Below are positions 18,776-27,776 of a stretch of 64,000 nucleotides of DNA, one piece after another (positions within the stretch are counted from its first letter, which is position 1; every line of letters begins with the position of its first letter). The notes below the pieces were generated by a model. It did no database searches. It was not told where the DNA came from and saw only the letters and a list, made by a program, of their open reading frames with translations. The position numbers and the translations under genes were made by a program. The stretch comes from Bacteroidota bacterium (GTDB lineage: Bacteria; Bacteroidota; Ignavibacteria; Palsa-1295), in contig JAUZNX010000012.1 of the NCBI GenBank assembly GCA_030706745.1, positions 38,714 through 102,713 of the forward strand. Direction: 5' to 3'.

Positions 18776-19083
18776 GCCTGCCATTTAATGAACGCCTCTG
18801 CATTCTCTCGATTCTCAATCATCTGTTCCATCAGACACGCTATATAATTTTATACTATGTTTTCGGAAAATATTCATGAACGAGCTACGGTGTCTCTTAG
18901 GTAGCCATCTGTTTTCCCATTGCCAATAAGTCGATTGAGCCCGATTCGTCATTCATAATTCGTAATTCGTAATTGACGAAGAGGACCCCCTCCACCTAAT
19001 ATAACGAGGTTCGATACCTCGGGCATCGCAGTTTTTTGATGAATTCTGGGCAAATATCGAAAAATAAGTCCTTCTGCCTTGAC
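18776..19083. other. 308-base gap with low-complexity repeat and a tRNA T-arm-like hairpin
   Basis: It lies between the convergent holA and the propeller gene ending at 19084. A low-complexity stretch (18943-18980: ATTCGTCATTCATAATTCGT and continuing) matches the repeat upstream of ruvB. At 19005-19021 CGAGG TTCGATA CCTCG has the geometry of a tRNA T-arm (5-bp stem, TTCRANN loop), but no matching acceptor or anticodon arm was found. Confidence 0.55.
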
Positions 19084-20796
19084 CTACTTACCGGCATGGA
19101 TGAATCTACGAACTTGCGGCGGTGCGCCATCGTATCTGACTATGACAGCGTATACACCGGCGGGGAGGTCCGTTACCGTAATGACGGCTCTGGCGCCCTG
19201 GGTATGGTACTCCGGAAACACTTCCACTCCCAGCGATGAGTAAAACTGAATCTTGCGGAGTGGACTCGCGCCTTCTATATCCAAATACACTTCGGTTTGC
19301 GCCGGATTTGGATACAGATCGTGCCTGGCAGCGAGAGCAATTTCGCCCTCAACTTTCGCTGCGGGGTTCCGCAATTTTACATTCCAAACATCGGAGACGC
19401 GATTCGGCTCGCCTGACGACCCTTTGCCGGGATGATTACCACTGACATCGCCATTATTTGCCGTTTCTGTCGAGCCGTTCAGCAAAAGACCGTGGTCCGC
19501 CGTTTCAATGACAGTACTGAAGCCATCACTACCAGTGCCACCTAAGCAATTCTGCCAGAGCAGTGTCAGATCGGGTGACAACTCGCCGACCCACCCGTCC
19601 GCGGAGTCCACTGAACCATGATGGAGACCGGAGACGTCGCCATCCGTGGAAATCGTGTTGCCCGCAAAAACGAAATTGCCGTCTGCGGTCCGAATCACGG
19701 AATGAATAATATCGGAATCGGAGCCACCCAGACAGATCTGTTTCAGTAGGGTTCCATTTGTATCGATCCTAAGTATCCAGCCGTCCTGATATCCATGTTG
19801 CCCGATGACATCCCCATCGTTTGAACTCGTCCAGCCTGCGACAACATAACCGTCACCGGTATTGAAAACACAGTTAGCTCGATCGGACGACGAGCCACCA
19901 TAACATTTTTGCCACATGATAAGACCGTCCGTATCGAGGCGGACTACCCATGCATCTTCACTCCCATGCTGTTGTAGACCGGTCAGGTCGCCATCTGTCG
20001 ACTGGCTCCATCCTGCAAAGACATATCCGCCGCCTGGTACAGAGATCACAGAGTTTGCCTGATCTCCATAGTTTCCTCCTATGAGCCTATGCCACTGTTG
20101 ACCACCCTTCGAGTCTAACTTCACGACCAATGCATCGGTATAGGCATGTCCCATCCATCCTTCTTCTCTAGCCAAGCTGGACGTTCCAACAGCAAGGAAA
20201 CCATCCGAAACTTCAATCACAGAATTGAAGACCTCTAAGCCTGTCTGCGATCCGATGTTGCGCGCCCACTCCTTCACTCCCATCGAATCGGTCTTGACAA
20301 CCCAGCCTTCGAATTTAGGGAATTTCGCTCCAGTTATAGGATTCGGGGAGATCGTTTCAGGATACGGATCGGTTACGTCGCCGTCATGCGATAACGTCCA
20401 ACCGCAGAGAGCAAACCCTCCATCGGAAGTTTGAATTAAACATGTCGGAGCATCAGATTGTGAACCTCCAAAACATTTCTGCCACTGAATCTTTCCCGAG
20501 AGATCGGTCTTGACTAACCAAAAGTCTTCCGACGGGCTGTTCAGACCGGCCGAATGATTACCACTGACATCGCCATCGTTCGATACCGTCACTGCAACAA
20601 AGGCATATCCTCCATCTCGAGTGCGAACGAGCTTGTGGTCAGAAAAACAATCATCGAGATGATCATAAACTTCGACGTCTTCAAAGCTTGATCCGCCATA
20701 ACAGTGCTCCCACTCGAGCTTCGGAACAGGTTGAGCGGTCACGGAGCCCGAGACAACAATGGCTGCAGACACGCAGAACGATTTTAGGAGCGTCAT
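19084..20796 (-). CDS. Secreted repeat (propeller-like) protein with sorting domain
   Basis: 570 residues with signal peptide (cut after GSVTAQ). Six to seven imperfect repeats of about 55-60 residues share WQKCYGGSSSD, then TGDGYVVAGWTSSNDGDVIG and GWILRIDTNG, a pattern of Bacteroidetes secreted beta-propeller proteins. The C-terminal 90 residues (DLYPNPAQTEVYLDIEG ... LPAGVYAVIVRYDG ... VRRFIH) form a type A sorting-like domain. A Cys in most repeats (KCYGG, KCFGG, NCLGG) is notable. Function unknown; surface-exposed or released. Confidence 0.78.
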   Translation of the reverse strand: MTLLKSFCVSAAIVVSGSVTAQPVPKLEWEHCYGGSSFEDVEVYDHLDDCFSDHKLVRTRDGGYAFVAVTVSNDGDVSGNHSAGLNSPSEDFWLVKTDLSGKIQWQKCFGGSQSDAPTCLIQTSDGGFALCGWTLSHDGDVTDPYPETISPNPITGAKFPKFEGWVVKTDSMGVKEWARNIGSQTGLEVFNSVIEVSDGFLAVGTSSLAREEGWMGHAYTDALVVKLDSKGGQQWHRLIGGNYGDQANSVISVPGGGYVFAGWSQSTDGDLTGLQQHGSEDAWVVRLDTDGLIMWQKCYGGSSSDRANCVFNTGDGYVVAGWTSSNDGDVIGQHGYQDGWILRIDTNGTLLKQICLGGSDSDIIHSVIRTADGNFVFAGNTISTDGDVSGLHHGSVDSADGWVGELSPDLTLLWQNCLGGTGSDGFSTVIETADHGLLLNGSTETANNGDVSGNHPGKGSSGEPNRVSDVWNVKLRNPAAKVEGEIALAARHDLYPNPAQTEVYLDIEGASPLRKIQFYSSLGVEVFPEYHTQGARAVITVTDLPAGVYAVIVRYDGAPPQVRRFIHAGK

Positions 20797-20878
20797 GCTA
20801 AGTTACTAGTATAAACACCGCAATGAGCCGTTGCTGAAGCCATGGCTCATTGCGGAAAAAGGAAAGTAAAGTTCTTTT

Positions 20879-21418
20879 TTAGAATGTAAAGCTGTATGTA
20901 AGGCAAGGAATACCGTTACAACTACAATTGCATGATAACGTGTACATCTCTCCAGGCATGGCTTCGCAGATCGTGAAGTACATGCAGTCTCCAAACTGAA
21001 GGGTATGGCTGCCAGGAAAACCCGGATCGTTAGGGTCAAAGGCGTCCATCGATCGTGGCCCCTGCCAACTGCAATAATTCCCGACATCTCCAGGGCACGT
21101 CGGACAGCCATGGTTCACGCAATTTGAATCCGGGCAATAGCTGCGGCAATTGGCCCGATTATCGTCAGTGCATGCAATTTGAATAGAGCTAATCGTTAGG
21201 TTAGGGCACTGATCGTTGCAAATCCTAACCTTAATGCATTGCGAGCACGGTTGTGGATCGGAACACGATCCGTTTGCGCAACTCTGAGTTGCCGGCAACA
21301 AGGTAACCGTAAAGCACGGCGCTTGAGCAAAGGCCGATCTGACGTAAAAGCCAGATGCGATTAGGCAGAAGATGGCAAGGACGAAAGGCCTGCGAAGCAA
21401 ACTGATTGAGCTTTTCAT
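20879..21418 (-). CDS. Cysteine-rich secreted protein
   Basis: 179 residues with signal peptide (cut near SAFAQ). The mature part holds about 20 cysteines in fewer than 150 residues, many as CxxC, CxC or CPxC (CSDPQPCSQCIKVRICNDQC; CNCSCNGIPC), plus a His-Gly-Cys. The spacing suggests disulfide knots or metal binding. No family recognised. It sits 82 bases upstream of the propeller gene on the same strand and may be expressed with it. Confidence 0.65.
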   Translation of the reverse strand: MKSSISLLRRPFVLAIFCLIASGFYVRSAFAQAPCFTVTLLPATQSCANGSCSDPQPCSQCIKVRICNDQCPNLTISSIQIACTDDNRANCRSYCPDSNCVNHGCPTCPGDVGNYCSWQGPRSMDAFDPNDPGFPGSHTLQFGDCMYFTICEAMPGEMYTLSCNCSCNGIPCLTYSFTF

Positions 21419-21918
21419 GGTACAACCTTACTAAACGTGGGATCACCGGCAGCACATGAAGCCACAATGATTGTAAAGCTGAGCGGGCCTGGCGGTACAG
21501 CCGCACCAAGGGACGCTTCTGAATCAGCATGACACCGTTTGGTGCCGCATCGGACAATGCCTCGTCTTTGACTCAATTTCGAGGGTCGCCCATGCGAGAC
21601 CGTGCAATTGTCATTTTTTCAAATGAGCAATTGGTGCCCCTGAACCCAGAACCAATATACGTCGCCGAAACCGAGGATGCAAGAAAAATCTTTGCGCGGC
21701 AGAAGAATTCATGGAAGCACTCGATTCAGACGTTATCGCAGTTTTAGCACATCTCGCAGCAATTAGTCCTTGATTTGACTTAGTGCATTCCGAACTGGAC
21801 GAGATGCTTTCCAAATATAGCGATGTACTTTACTGAGTCAAGTCCGAGCGAAATATTCACGAATTCCTTTAATGATGGCTCAACCAGTTGCCTTCATCGG
21901 GTGTGGCGCATCGTCTAA
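21419..21918. other. 500-base gap without a supported gene
   Basis: It lies between two minus-strand secreted-protein genes. Short open frames (for example 21529-21747 plus) lack coding character. No hairpin with T run, tRNA or repeat array was recognised. It presumably holds the promoter of the Cys-rich gene and the end of the 1152-residue gene's transcript. Confidence 0.5.
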
Positions 21919-24900
21919 TCAATTCCTCGCGGTCACGTTTCGTGCCATGCGTTCTCGCGGGCTGGCGAGCACGAGGAAGTAATCGCCTTCGGCGTTTGGC
22001 ACCGGCACGGTGACCGACTGATCGCCGATACCACCCGGTGCAAGCGCCGAGCGATAGACTGCTACCCCGCGCGCGTCGTACAGGATCACCGATAGCTCGA
22101 GCGGCGCCTCACGAGTGGTGTAGTCGAGCTTCCATGCGCGCGCGCTGCCCGATGGATTCGGACTGATCGCCGTGATGCCGAACGCGATCGGTTGCGAGCG
22201 GAGCAGATCGAGCAGGATCGCGTTACCACACGCCGGTGCAAGTGCAAATTCGCTTCCAGGCACACTGCATGCAATCACTTGCGGCTCGCGGTCGGTCGCA
22301 AAGCTATCGATCGAAATGGTTGTGAGCGTATCCATCGCAACGCGCACGCTGTCCAGGACGTAAACGATCGGCAATGCAAGTTGCGAGAGGTTCGAGAGCG
22401 TGTTCGATAGATGCACGCGCACGGATGCGCCCGAACCCTCCTCCGCAATCAAAACATCGTCCATCCGGAATTGCGAGGACGTGCCGGTAAAATCCAATGC
22501 AAACGGCGTCAACAAATCCGTATTCTGATGCAGATGGAATGCGAAGCTACCGAGTGTGAATGTATCCAGCGTGGGCCGTAGCATGATCGGGACTCTCAGG
22601 ACCGCCCCGGCGGGCAGGCTTGGCAAATCCGGGATGTATGGTTCGGGCGCAGTATGATTCTCACCGCTTACGGTAAGAATCGTGTCTCTCGCATGGGCTC
22701 CCTCGTGCGCATAGAGATGCAATTGCACTATGCGCTGGCCCGACGTGTCTGGTGTAAACTGAAGGGTGGCGTTTGACTGCGCGAGAGAGCCGATGCTTTG
22801 CTCCGTCATCGTCGTGCTGAACTCATGACGTGCATCGCCCACAAGCACGAGCGAGTCAATCGTCATTGCATTGCACCCCATGTTCGAAACTGTGAACGGC
22901 TTGGCAATCGGCTGACAATACTTCGTGAAAAGATTCAAGGAATCAGCCGAGAGCGCAAGGGGATTGGCCGGCACATGATTGGAAACCGACACAAAGACTG
23001 TCGTATCGACTTTTCGCTTGGAGGTGTGCATGACGATCCGAACCGGCAGCGTTTCGTCCATGCTGTCTTGCGGCGTGAACTGGACCAACAGCGTTAGCGA
23101 ATCGTTGCTCGCCATCGGGAAGCGCGCGGTATCGAATGCAACCTGCAAAGGAATTGGCGCAACGATCGAATCGAGATACAGCAACTCGCAGCACTGGTTG
23201 CTCAATACGAGGCTGTCAATCTTAGGATGGCAGGCGATGCTCGGCAGGGCAAGCGTGTTGCTCGTGAGGGTCAGCGCCTCGGAGTGTCCCGCATTCGCAC
23301 CGCTCAATGTGATGACGGTGTCAACATCCTGATGCCGCGTGTGTCCGAACACATGAAGCGTCGCGTTGGCGGCTCCAAGCGAATCCGGCCCGAATGAGAC
23401 GACGAGCGAGTCCCGTGTGGTGTTGAGAATCGAACCGGGTGCATGCGTGACCGAGAAGGCACCATCCGACGTGACGAGCGAATCAACAATAATTGTATCA
23501 CAGCCCTGCGTTGCAACGTTAAGCGAGCCGGATCGCGGAACGCAGTACTTGGTTGCAAAATCTATCGCAGTGCTATCCAGGACATAACGAGGTTGCGTTG
23601 CGATCGCTTCTGCGGTAATGGCAATCGTCGTGTCATACGACCGGCGTCCCGCATGGGCATAGATACGCGCTGGGAATTCGTGAAGGCCGACGCTATCCGG
23701 TACGAAGAGCAAATAGAGTAAGCGAGCACTTTTGCCTTCAACGGTATCGGGAAAATGATTGGTGACGGTAACTTCCGTCGATGGGATGACGACAGAATCG
23801 ATCACCATACTCCCACACCCAAACGCGCCAAACACAATGGTATCATCCGCGTATGTACAGCCAGGAATGCGCATGACGCTGGTATCTCGGGATAGGGTAA
23901 GACCTTCGGCGAGGTTATTACTGGTGAAGACGTGAAGATCGCGCGTGACGGGATGCTTACCGGAATGTCCGTATACGCGGACAACGGACGTGTCATTGGC
24001 CATGCGTATGGGATCATATCGCAATGTCATGCGTGCGCTGTCATTCTGCACGAGCCCGACCGGGAATGCGCTATCGACTTGCCACAACAGATCGCCGTGT
24101 AGGGATGACGCGGAATCGAGCATCATAGGGACACATGAAGATGACGTGGCCGTGATCGAAATTGAATCGCCGCACGGGCTCGGCGTCCAGAAAATCGTGT
24201 CACTGCTGAGCAAAAACTGCGCATCGCGAGGGTTACCACCAACAAGAGTGCTATCGCCGCCATCAACAGTCTTCCAAACGCCGCCATAGGCATCGAAAGC
24301 ATAAACGACCTCGCCCGCGCAACCAGTAACACAAAATCTGGTATCACGACTATTCGATGGACCATTGACAGGATGCCACGACGCACCAAGATCATCCGAA
24401 CGGAACAGACCATAGTTTGGCAAGTATGTCGGCAGGCTATCACTTGGCGCGGCGTAGCGCGAGGTATCCGTTTGGATGTAAAGTGTATTACCCTTCCCCG
24501 TAATGGTCCCGGTAAACCGCATCGCTCCGAACTGATAGCGCTCGCGCCAGGTAAGACCACCATCTGTGGACCAGTTTACCGATTGATGGGGCACGTTGAA
24601 TTGCGACTCATTTGCGCAGAAGTACATTCGCGTGCCGGGCGGCGAGTAAATGGACCATGATTCGTACTGTGCGGATGTCTTCTGCCACGTATGACCGGCA
24701 TCGAAGGTACACCAAAAATTGCCGCCTCCGAAATTTGGGTTCATCTCGGTGATAACCCCATTGAGGCTATCGGAAAATGCGATTCCATTGCAGCGCCGAA
24801 AGGCACTCGTCCAGGTCCGGCCGCTATCAAACGAGAACTCGCCACCGAGCGAGTCCGGGGTTACGAACCCAGTGGACTCATAGAGATCCCAGAGTGTAAA

Positions 24901-25377
24901 GACCATGAAGCCATTCTGGCCGTAGACACTGGTGATTACGTGATCGAGCTTATACGGATCGAACCACGTGCTACCGGCATCTGTCGTTTTCCAGAGTGAT
25001 GAGCCTCCGAATGTGAGTCCGTAGCCATAGTCCACGGATGGAAAAATACTGGCATAGCCGACGAGGGAATCTTGCATCCAAATCGATGTGACTGCGCCAT
25101 TGATGAGCGCGGGCACAACTGCGGCGCTCCAGGTCGCACCGCCATCGGTCGTCTTATAAATGTCACAATGCGGACCGGAGACGTCATGTCCCCATCGGAC
25201 CCCGGAGCCGACCAGTCCGTGGTCCTTATCCCAAAAGAACCCGCACCCAATGGTCTTGCCGACATTCAAGTCAAGCCGCTTCCATGTATTTCGCTGCTGG
25301 GCATGGGTAATACCCGCCACGGCAAGCGCGGCGGCGAGAAGTACAACAAAAACGAATCTATGGCAGCAGGTCGTCAT
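21919..25377 (-). CDS. Giant secreted multidomain protein with sorting domain
   Basis: 1152 residues, signal peptide cut near GITHAQ. Residues about 30-385 are a BNR/sortilin-like propeller with Asp boxes (TTDGGATWS, TTDAGSTWF, TFDAGHTWQ, STDGGLTWR, SDDLGASWH). Four to five Ig-like repeats of about 100 residues follow, each with paired cysteines (CTYADDTIVFGAFGCGSM; YCQPIAKPFTVSNMGCNAM), resembling choice-of-anchor/ASH modules. A cohesin-like domain occupies about 935-1045, and a sorting-like domain (ISPNPSGSARAW ... GDYFLVLAS) ends it. Domain order parallels the gene at 53566. Confidence 0.78.
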   Translation of the reverse strand: MTTCCHRFVFVVLLAAALAVAGITHAQQRNTWKRLDLNVGKTIGCGFFWDKDHGLVGSGVRWGHDVSGPHCDIYKTTDGGATWSAAVVPALINGAVTSIWMQDSLVGYASIFPSVDYGYGLTFGGSSLWKTTDAGSTWFDPYKLDHVITSVYGQNGFMVFTLWDLYESTGFVTPDSLGGEFSFDSGRTWTSAFRRCNGIAFSDSLNGVITEMNPNFGGGNFWCTFDAGHTWQKTSAQYESWSIYSPPGTRMYFCANESQFNVPHQSVNWSTDGGLTWRERYQFGAMRFTGTITGKGNTLYIQTDTSRYAAPSDSLPTYLPNYGLFRSDDLGASWHPVNGPSNSRDTRFCVTGCAGEVVYAFDAYGGVWKTVDGGDSTLVGGNPRDAQFLLSSDTIFWTPSPCGDSISITATSSSCVPMMLDSASSLHGDLLWQVDSAFPVGLVQNDSARMTLRYDPIRMANDTSVVRVYGHSGKHPVTRDLHVFTSNNLAEGLTLSRDTSVMRIPGCTYADDTIVFGAFGCGSMVIDSVVIPSTEVTVTNHFPDTVEGKSARLLYLLFVPDSVGLHEFPARIYAHAGRRSYDTTIAITAEAIATQPRYVLDSTAIDFATKYCVPRSGSLNVATQGCDTIIVDSLVTSDGAFSVTHAPGSILNTTRDSLVVSFGPDSLGAANATLHVFGHTRHQDVDTVITLSGANAGHSEALTLTSNTLALPSIACHPKIDSLVLSNQCCELLYLDSIVAPIPLQVAFDTARFPMASNDSLTLLVQFTPQDSMDETLPVRIVMHTSKRKVDTTVFVSVSNHVPANPLALSADSLNLFTKYCQPIAKPFTVSNMGCNAMTIDSLVLVGDARHEFSTTMTEQSIGSLAQSNATLQFTPDTSGQRIVQLHLYAHEGAHARDTILTVSGENHTAPEPYIPDLPSLPAGAVLRVPIMLRPTLDTFTLGSFAFHLHQNTDLLTPFALDFTGTSSQFRMDDVLIAEEGSGASVRVHLSNTLSNLSQLALPIVYVLDSVRVAMDTLTTISIDSFATDREPQVIACSVPGSEFALAPACGNAILLDLLRSQPIAFGITAISPNPSGSARAWKLDYTTREAPLELSVILYDARGVAVYRSALAPGGIGDQSVTVPVPNAEGDYFLVLASPRERMARNVTARN

Positions 25378-25463
25378 GATGACACAACTTGTTCGTTGTG
25401 TGCGTTAGGGAATCCGGCACGCAGGTGCAATGGATTGTCCTTGGATTACCGTGCAGCACACGG

Positions 25464-26771
25464 ATGACTCATAACAGAATAGCAGAACGTAGAAGGTTGA
25501 AGAAAGTCACGAAGATAACACTCGCTGCCCTCGGTGGCGTTCTGTTGGCGTTCGGACTAATGATTCGGCCAACGGAAGGGCGCAGACGCCCATCTCATAA
25601 ACATGTTCCGAAAGCCAACTCTCGTTCATCGCATCGAGCGGCGCAGGCCAATAAGGAGCTTTCGCGGATCAACGCCGAAATCGCCAAATATGAGAAGGAA
25701 TTGCGCGATCATGAAGCGCAGGAAGCGAAATCGAAGAAGCATCTGAAGGCATTCGATGCACGGTCGCGTCAACTGCAGCAAACAATCGCCCGGCTGAAGG
25801 CCGAGGCCGAAGAGCTTGCATCAGAAAAATCTGAGGTCGATACCGAACTCACCCACACGGCTTCGAAGCTTGACCGAATGAGATCGGAATATGCTCGAGG
25901 GGTGCGGTATCTTTATGAGTCCGGAGTACTTCGACAACATGATGAGAGCCACTATTTGCTGAATCCGGACCGGGCAGATTCTTCGATTCGGATGCGCTAT
26001 TACGCCCAGGCGATCGGTCGGGCACATCGAGCGACCGGCACCCAACTCGATTCCATGAAGGCCGCGCTTGGCCTTTCAAGTCACGAGCTTGCCGGTTCAA
26101 TAGCAGCCGAGCAGCAGGCCATCGGGCAACGCGCTTCGGAAGCGCAGACTATCGAACAGCACAAGGCGGAAGAAGCGAAGCAACTGGCTCAGATCCAGGC
26201 GCGCAAAGAGCGCCTGAAGCAGCTGCTCGCCGAGCGCCGCGCGAGTGCGAAAAAGCTGGAAGGTATCATCGCCGGACTCGTTTCTCGGGAAGAACGGGCA
26301 ACACGCGAGCGAGCCACGCGCAAGAACCGTAGATCGCGCAGTCCCGCGCCCGAGGAGGAAATCGTGGCAGGCCCCGCGCATGGACCGCACTCTCTCAATT
26401 GGCCGACTTCGTCGCACCACATCGTTCAAGGTTTTGGCGAGCACCGCAATGCGGAGTTGAATACGGTGACGATGAACCTCGGAATCGACATTTCCGCAAC
26501 GCGGGGTTCTTCCGTACTGGCGGCCGCCGAGGGGGTAATCTCCATCGTTTCATCTCTGCCAAGTTATGGAACAATCGTGGTCGTCAAGCACACCGGCGGA
26601 CTGCACACGGTCTACGCCGATCTCGCGGCAGCGAATGTGCATGCCGGCGAGCGTGTGCATGCGGGACAATCTATCGGACGTAGCGGATCGAACGAGGAGA
26701 ATGGACCGGTTCTGCATTTTGAAGTCTGGAAGGGCCGCGCCAAGCAGAATCCGCTGGGGTGGCTCCGATAG
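25464..26771 (+). CDS. EnvC-like murein hydrolase activator (degenerate LytM)
   Basis: 435 residues from ATG 25464. An N-terminal membrane or signal helix (TLAALGGVLLAFGLMI) is followed by long coiled coils (about 60-140 and 210-280), then a LytM/M23 domain in the last 120 residues (GIDISATRGSSVLAAAEGVI ... GPVLHFEVWKG). Active M23 enzymes have HxGxD, YxHL and HxH zinc ligands; here the sites read NLGID, YADL and VLH, so three ligands are lost. This is the EnvC/NlpD situation: activation of amidases that split daughter-cell peptidoglycan rather than catalysis. Starts a plus-strand run with the VWA gene. Confidence 0.8.
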   Translation: MTHNRIAERRRLKKVTKITLAALGGVLLAFGLMIRPTEGRRRPSHKHVPKANSRSSHRAAQANKELSRINAEIAKYEKELRDHEAQEAKSKKHLKAFDARSRQLQQTIARLKAEAEELASEKSEVDTELTHTASKLDRMRSEYARGVRYLYESGVLRQHDESHYLLNPDRADSSIRMRYYAQAIGRAHRATGTQLDSMKAALGLSSHELAGSIAAEQQAIGQRASEAQTIEQHKAEEAKQLAQIQARKERLKQLLAERRASAKKLEGIIAGLVSREERATRERATRKNRRSRSPAPEEEIVAGPAHGPHSLNWPTSSHHIVQGFGEHRNAELNTVTMNLGIDISATRGSSVLAAAEGVISIVSSLPSYGTIVVVKHTGGLHTVYADLAAANVHAGERVHAGQSIGRSGSNEENGPVLHFEVWKGRAKQNPLGWLR

Positions 26772-26773
26772 AA

Positions 26774-26877
26774 AAATGATGAATGTGGAATGATGAAGGA
26801 TGAACAACGGAGATTAGTATTTCGCAGAGGGCTTACCATTGCGATCTTCATTCTTCATCATTCCACATTCATCATTT
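26774..26877. repeat. 31-bp inverted repeat spanning the start of the VWA gene
   Basis: 26774-26804 and the reverse complement of 26847-26877 agree at 30 of 31 bases (core GATGAATGTGGAATGATGAA). The left arm holds the ATG of the VWA gene and the right arm encodes part of its signal peptide (ILHHSTFII). A third copy of the same wording lies at 49460-49491. Confidence 0.85.
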
Positions 26878-27725
26878 CCGCCTCCGGGCAGCCGATCTCG
26901 ATTACCCTGCGCGATTCGTCAAACGGTTTGCTCCGCACAGATTCCGCAAATTGGAGTGAGGCATGGATCGAGATAGATGGCACAGTGCCGGGTGCCAGAC
27001 CATTGGCACTGGAGGACCTTATTGTTCGAGGACACGACCGGGCCGCCGAAGTACTCTCCATCGATTCCATCGGAGCGCGATACGAGACGCACCTTGCTCT
27101 GAGCTTCGTGCTCGATAACTCCGGCTCGATGTTCCATGCTTATGACTCACTCACAAAGTATTGCGATTCGATTCTCTTGGACGCACAGCCTGGCGCAATC
27201 GCGCAAGCGGTGACATTCGATAATGTCGCGCGAACGGAATCGCATTTATATACACGCCACTCCTCCGTCTTCATCGCGCAAACAGGCTTTCAAGATAGCA
27301 TTGCACCGATCCGTGCCTTCTGGCATTTTTTCGATACGATCCGCACGGGGTATACGCCGCTCTACGATGCGATTGCGCTTGCCACGACCAATATACAAGA
27401 CCGCCGGTTCACCAGCGGCGACACGGGACGAACAGACGTGCTTCTCGTAGTCACGGATGGTGATGATAACGCCAGTCGCGTTTCCATCGAGGACCTGCAC
27501 GATTTGCTCGCGGAAGAACACCTTCGTCTTTTCGTGATCAATTACCGAACCGATCCCTCCACACGCCTTTTGTGGCTCGCGCGCCATTCGAACGGTGCCT
27601 TCTTCGTTGCGGAGAATCTGGCATCGCTCAGGACTCTGCTTCACAAAATAGGCGGATCGCTCACGCGGCAATATCACGTTCGGTACCGATTCCCATCGCT
27701 TACCCCAAGTAGCGGAGCCCATTGA
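26790..27725 (+). CDS. Exported von Willebrand factor A domain protein
   Basis: 311 residues. An N-terminal hydrophobic stretch (about 15-32) looks like a signal peptide. The VWA domain shows a MIDAS motif DNSGSM (LSFVLDNSGSMF), the Thr-containing GYTPLYDAIALA and DVLLVVTDGDDNASR, so metal-dependent ligand binding is likely. It starts 18 bases after the EnvC-like gene and ends 51 bases before lysS. Start and signal sequence are embedded in an inverted repeat, so the true N terminus is less certain than the domain. Confidence 0.78.
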   Translation: MMKDEQRRLVFRRGLTIAIFILHHSTFIISASGQPISITLRDSSNGLLRTDSANWSEAWIEIDGTVPGARPLALEDLIVRGHDRAAEVLSIDSIGARYETHLALSFVLDNSGSMFHAYDSLTKYCDSILLDAQPGAIAQAVTFDNVARTESHLYTRHSSVFIAQTGFQDSIAPIRAFWHFFDTIRTGYTPLYDAIALATTNIQDRRFTSGDTGRTDVLLVVTDGDDNASRVSIEDLHDLLAEEHLRLFVINYRTDPSTRLLWLARHSNGAFFVAENLASLRTLLHKIGGSLTRQYHVRYRFPSLTPSSGAH

Positions 27726-27776
27726 TTGCATTCCACGCGGAACGCACACGCCGTCTCAGACGTATTTTGCAGAACT

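Noticed and set aside
19005..19021. Complete tRNA gene
   Set aside because: Only the T-arm is present; no acceptor or anticodon stem could be matched.
21529..21747. Small plus-strand protein in the 500-base gap
   Set aside because: No ribosome site, no domain character and atypical codon use.
25464..26771. Active M23 metallopeptidase
   Set aside because: Three expected zinc ligands are substituted.
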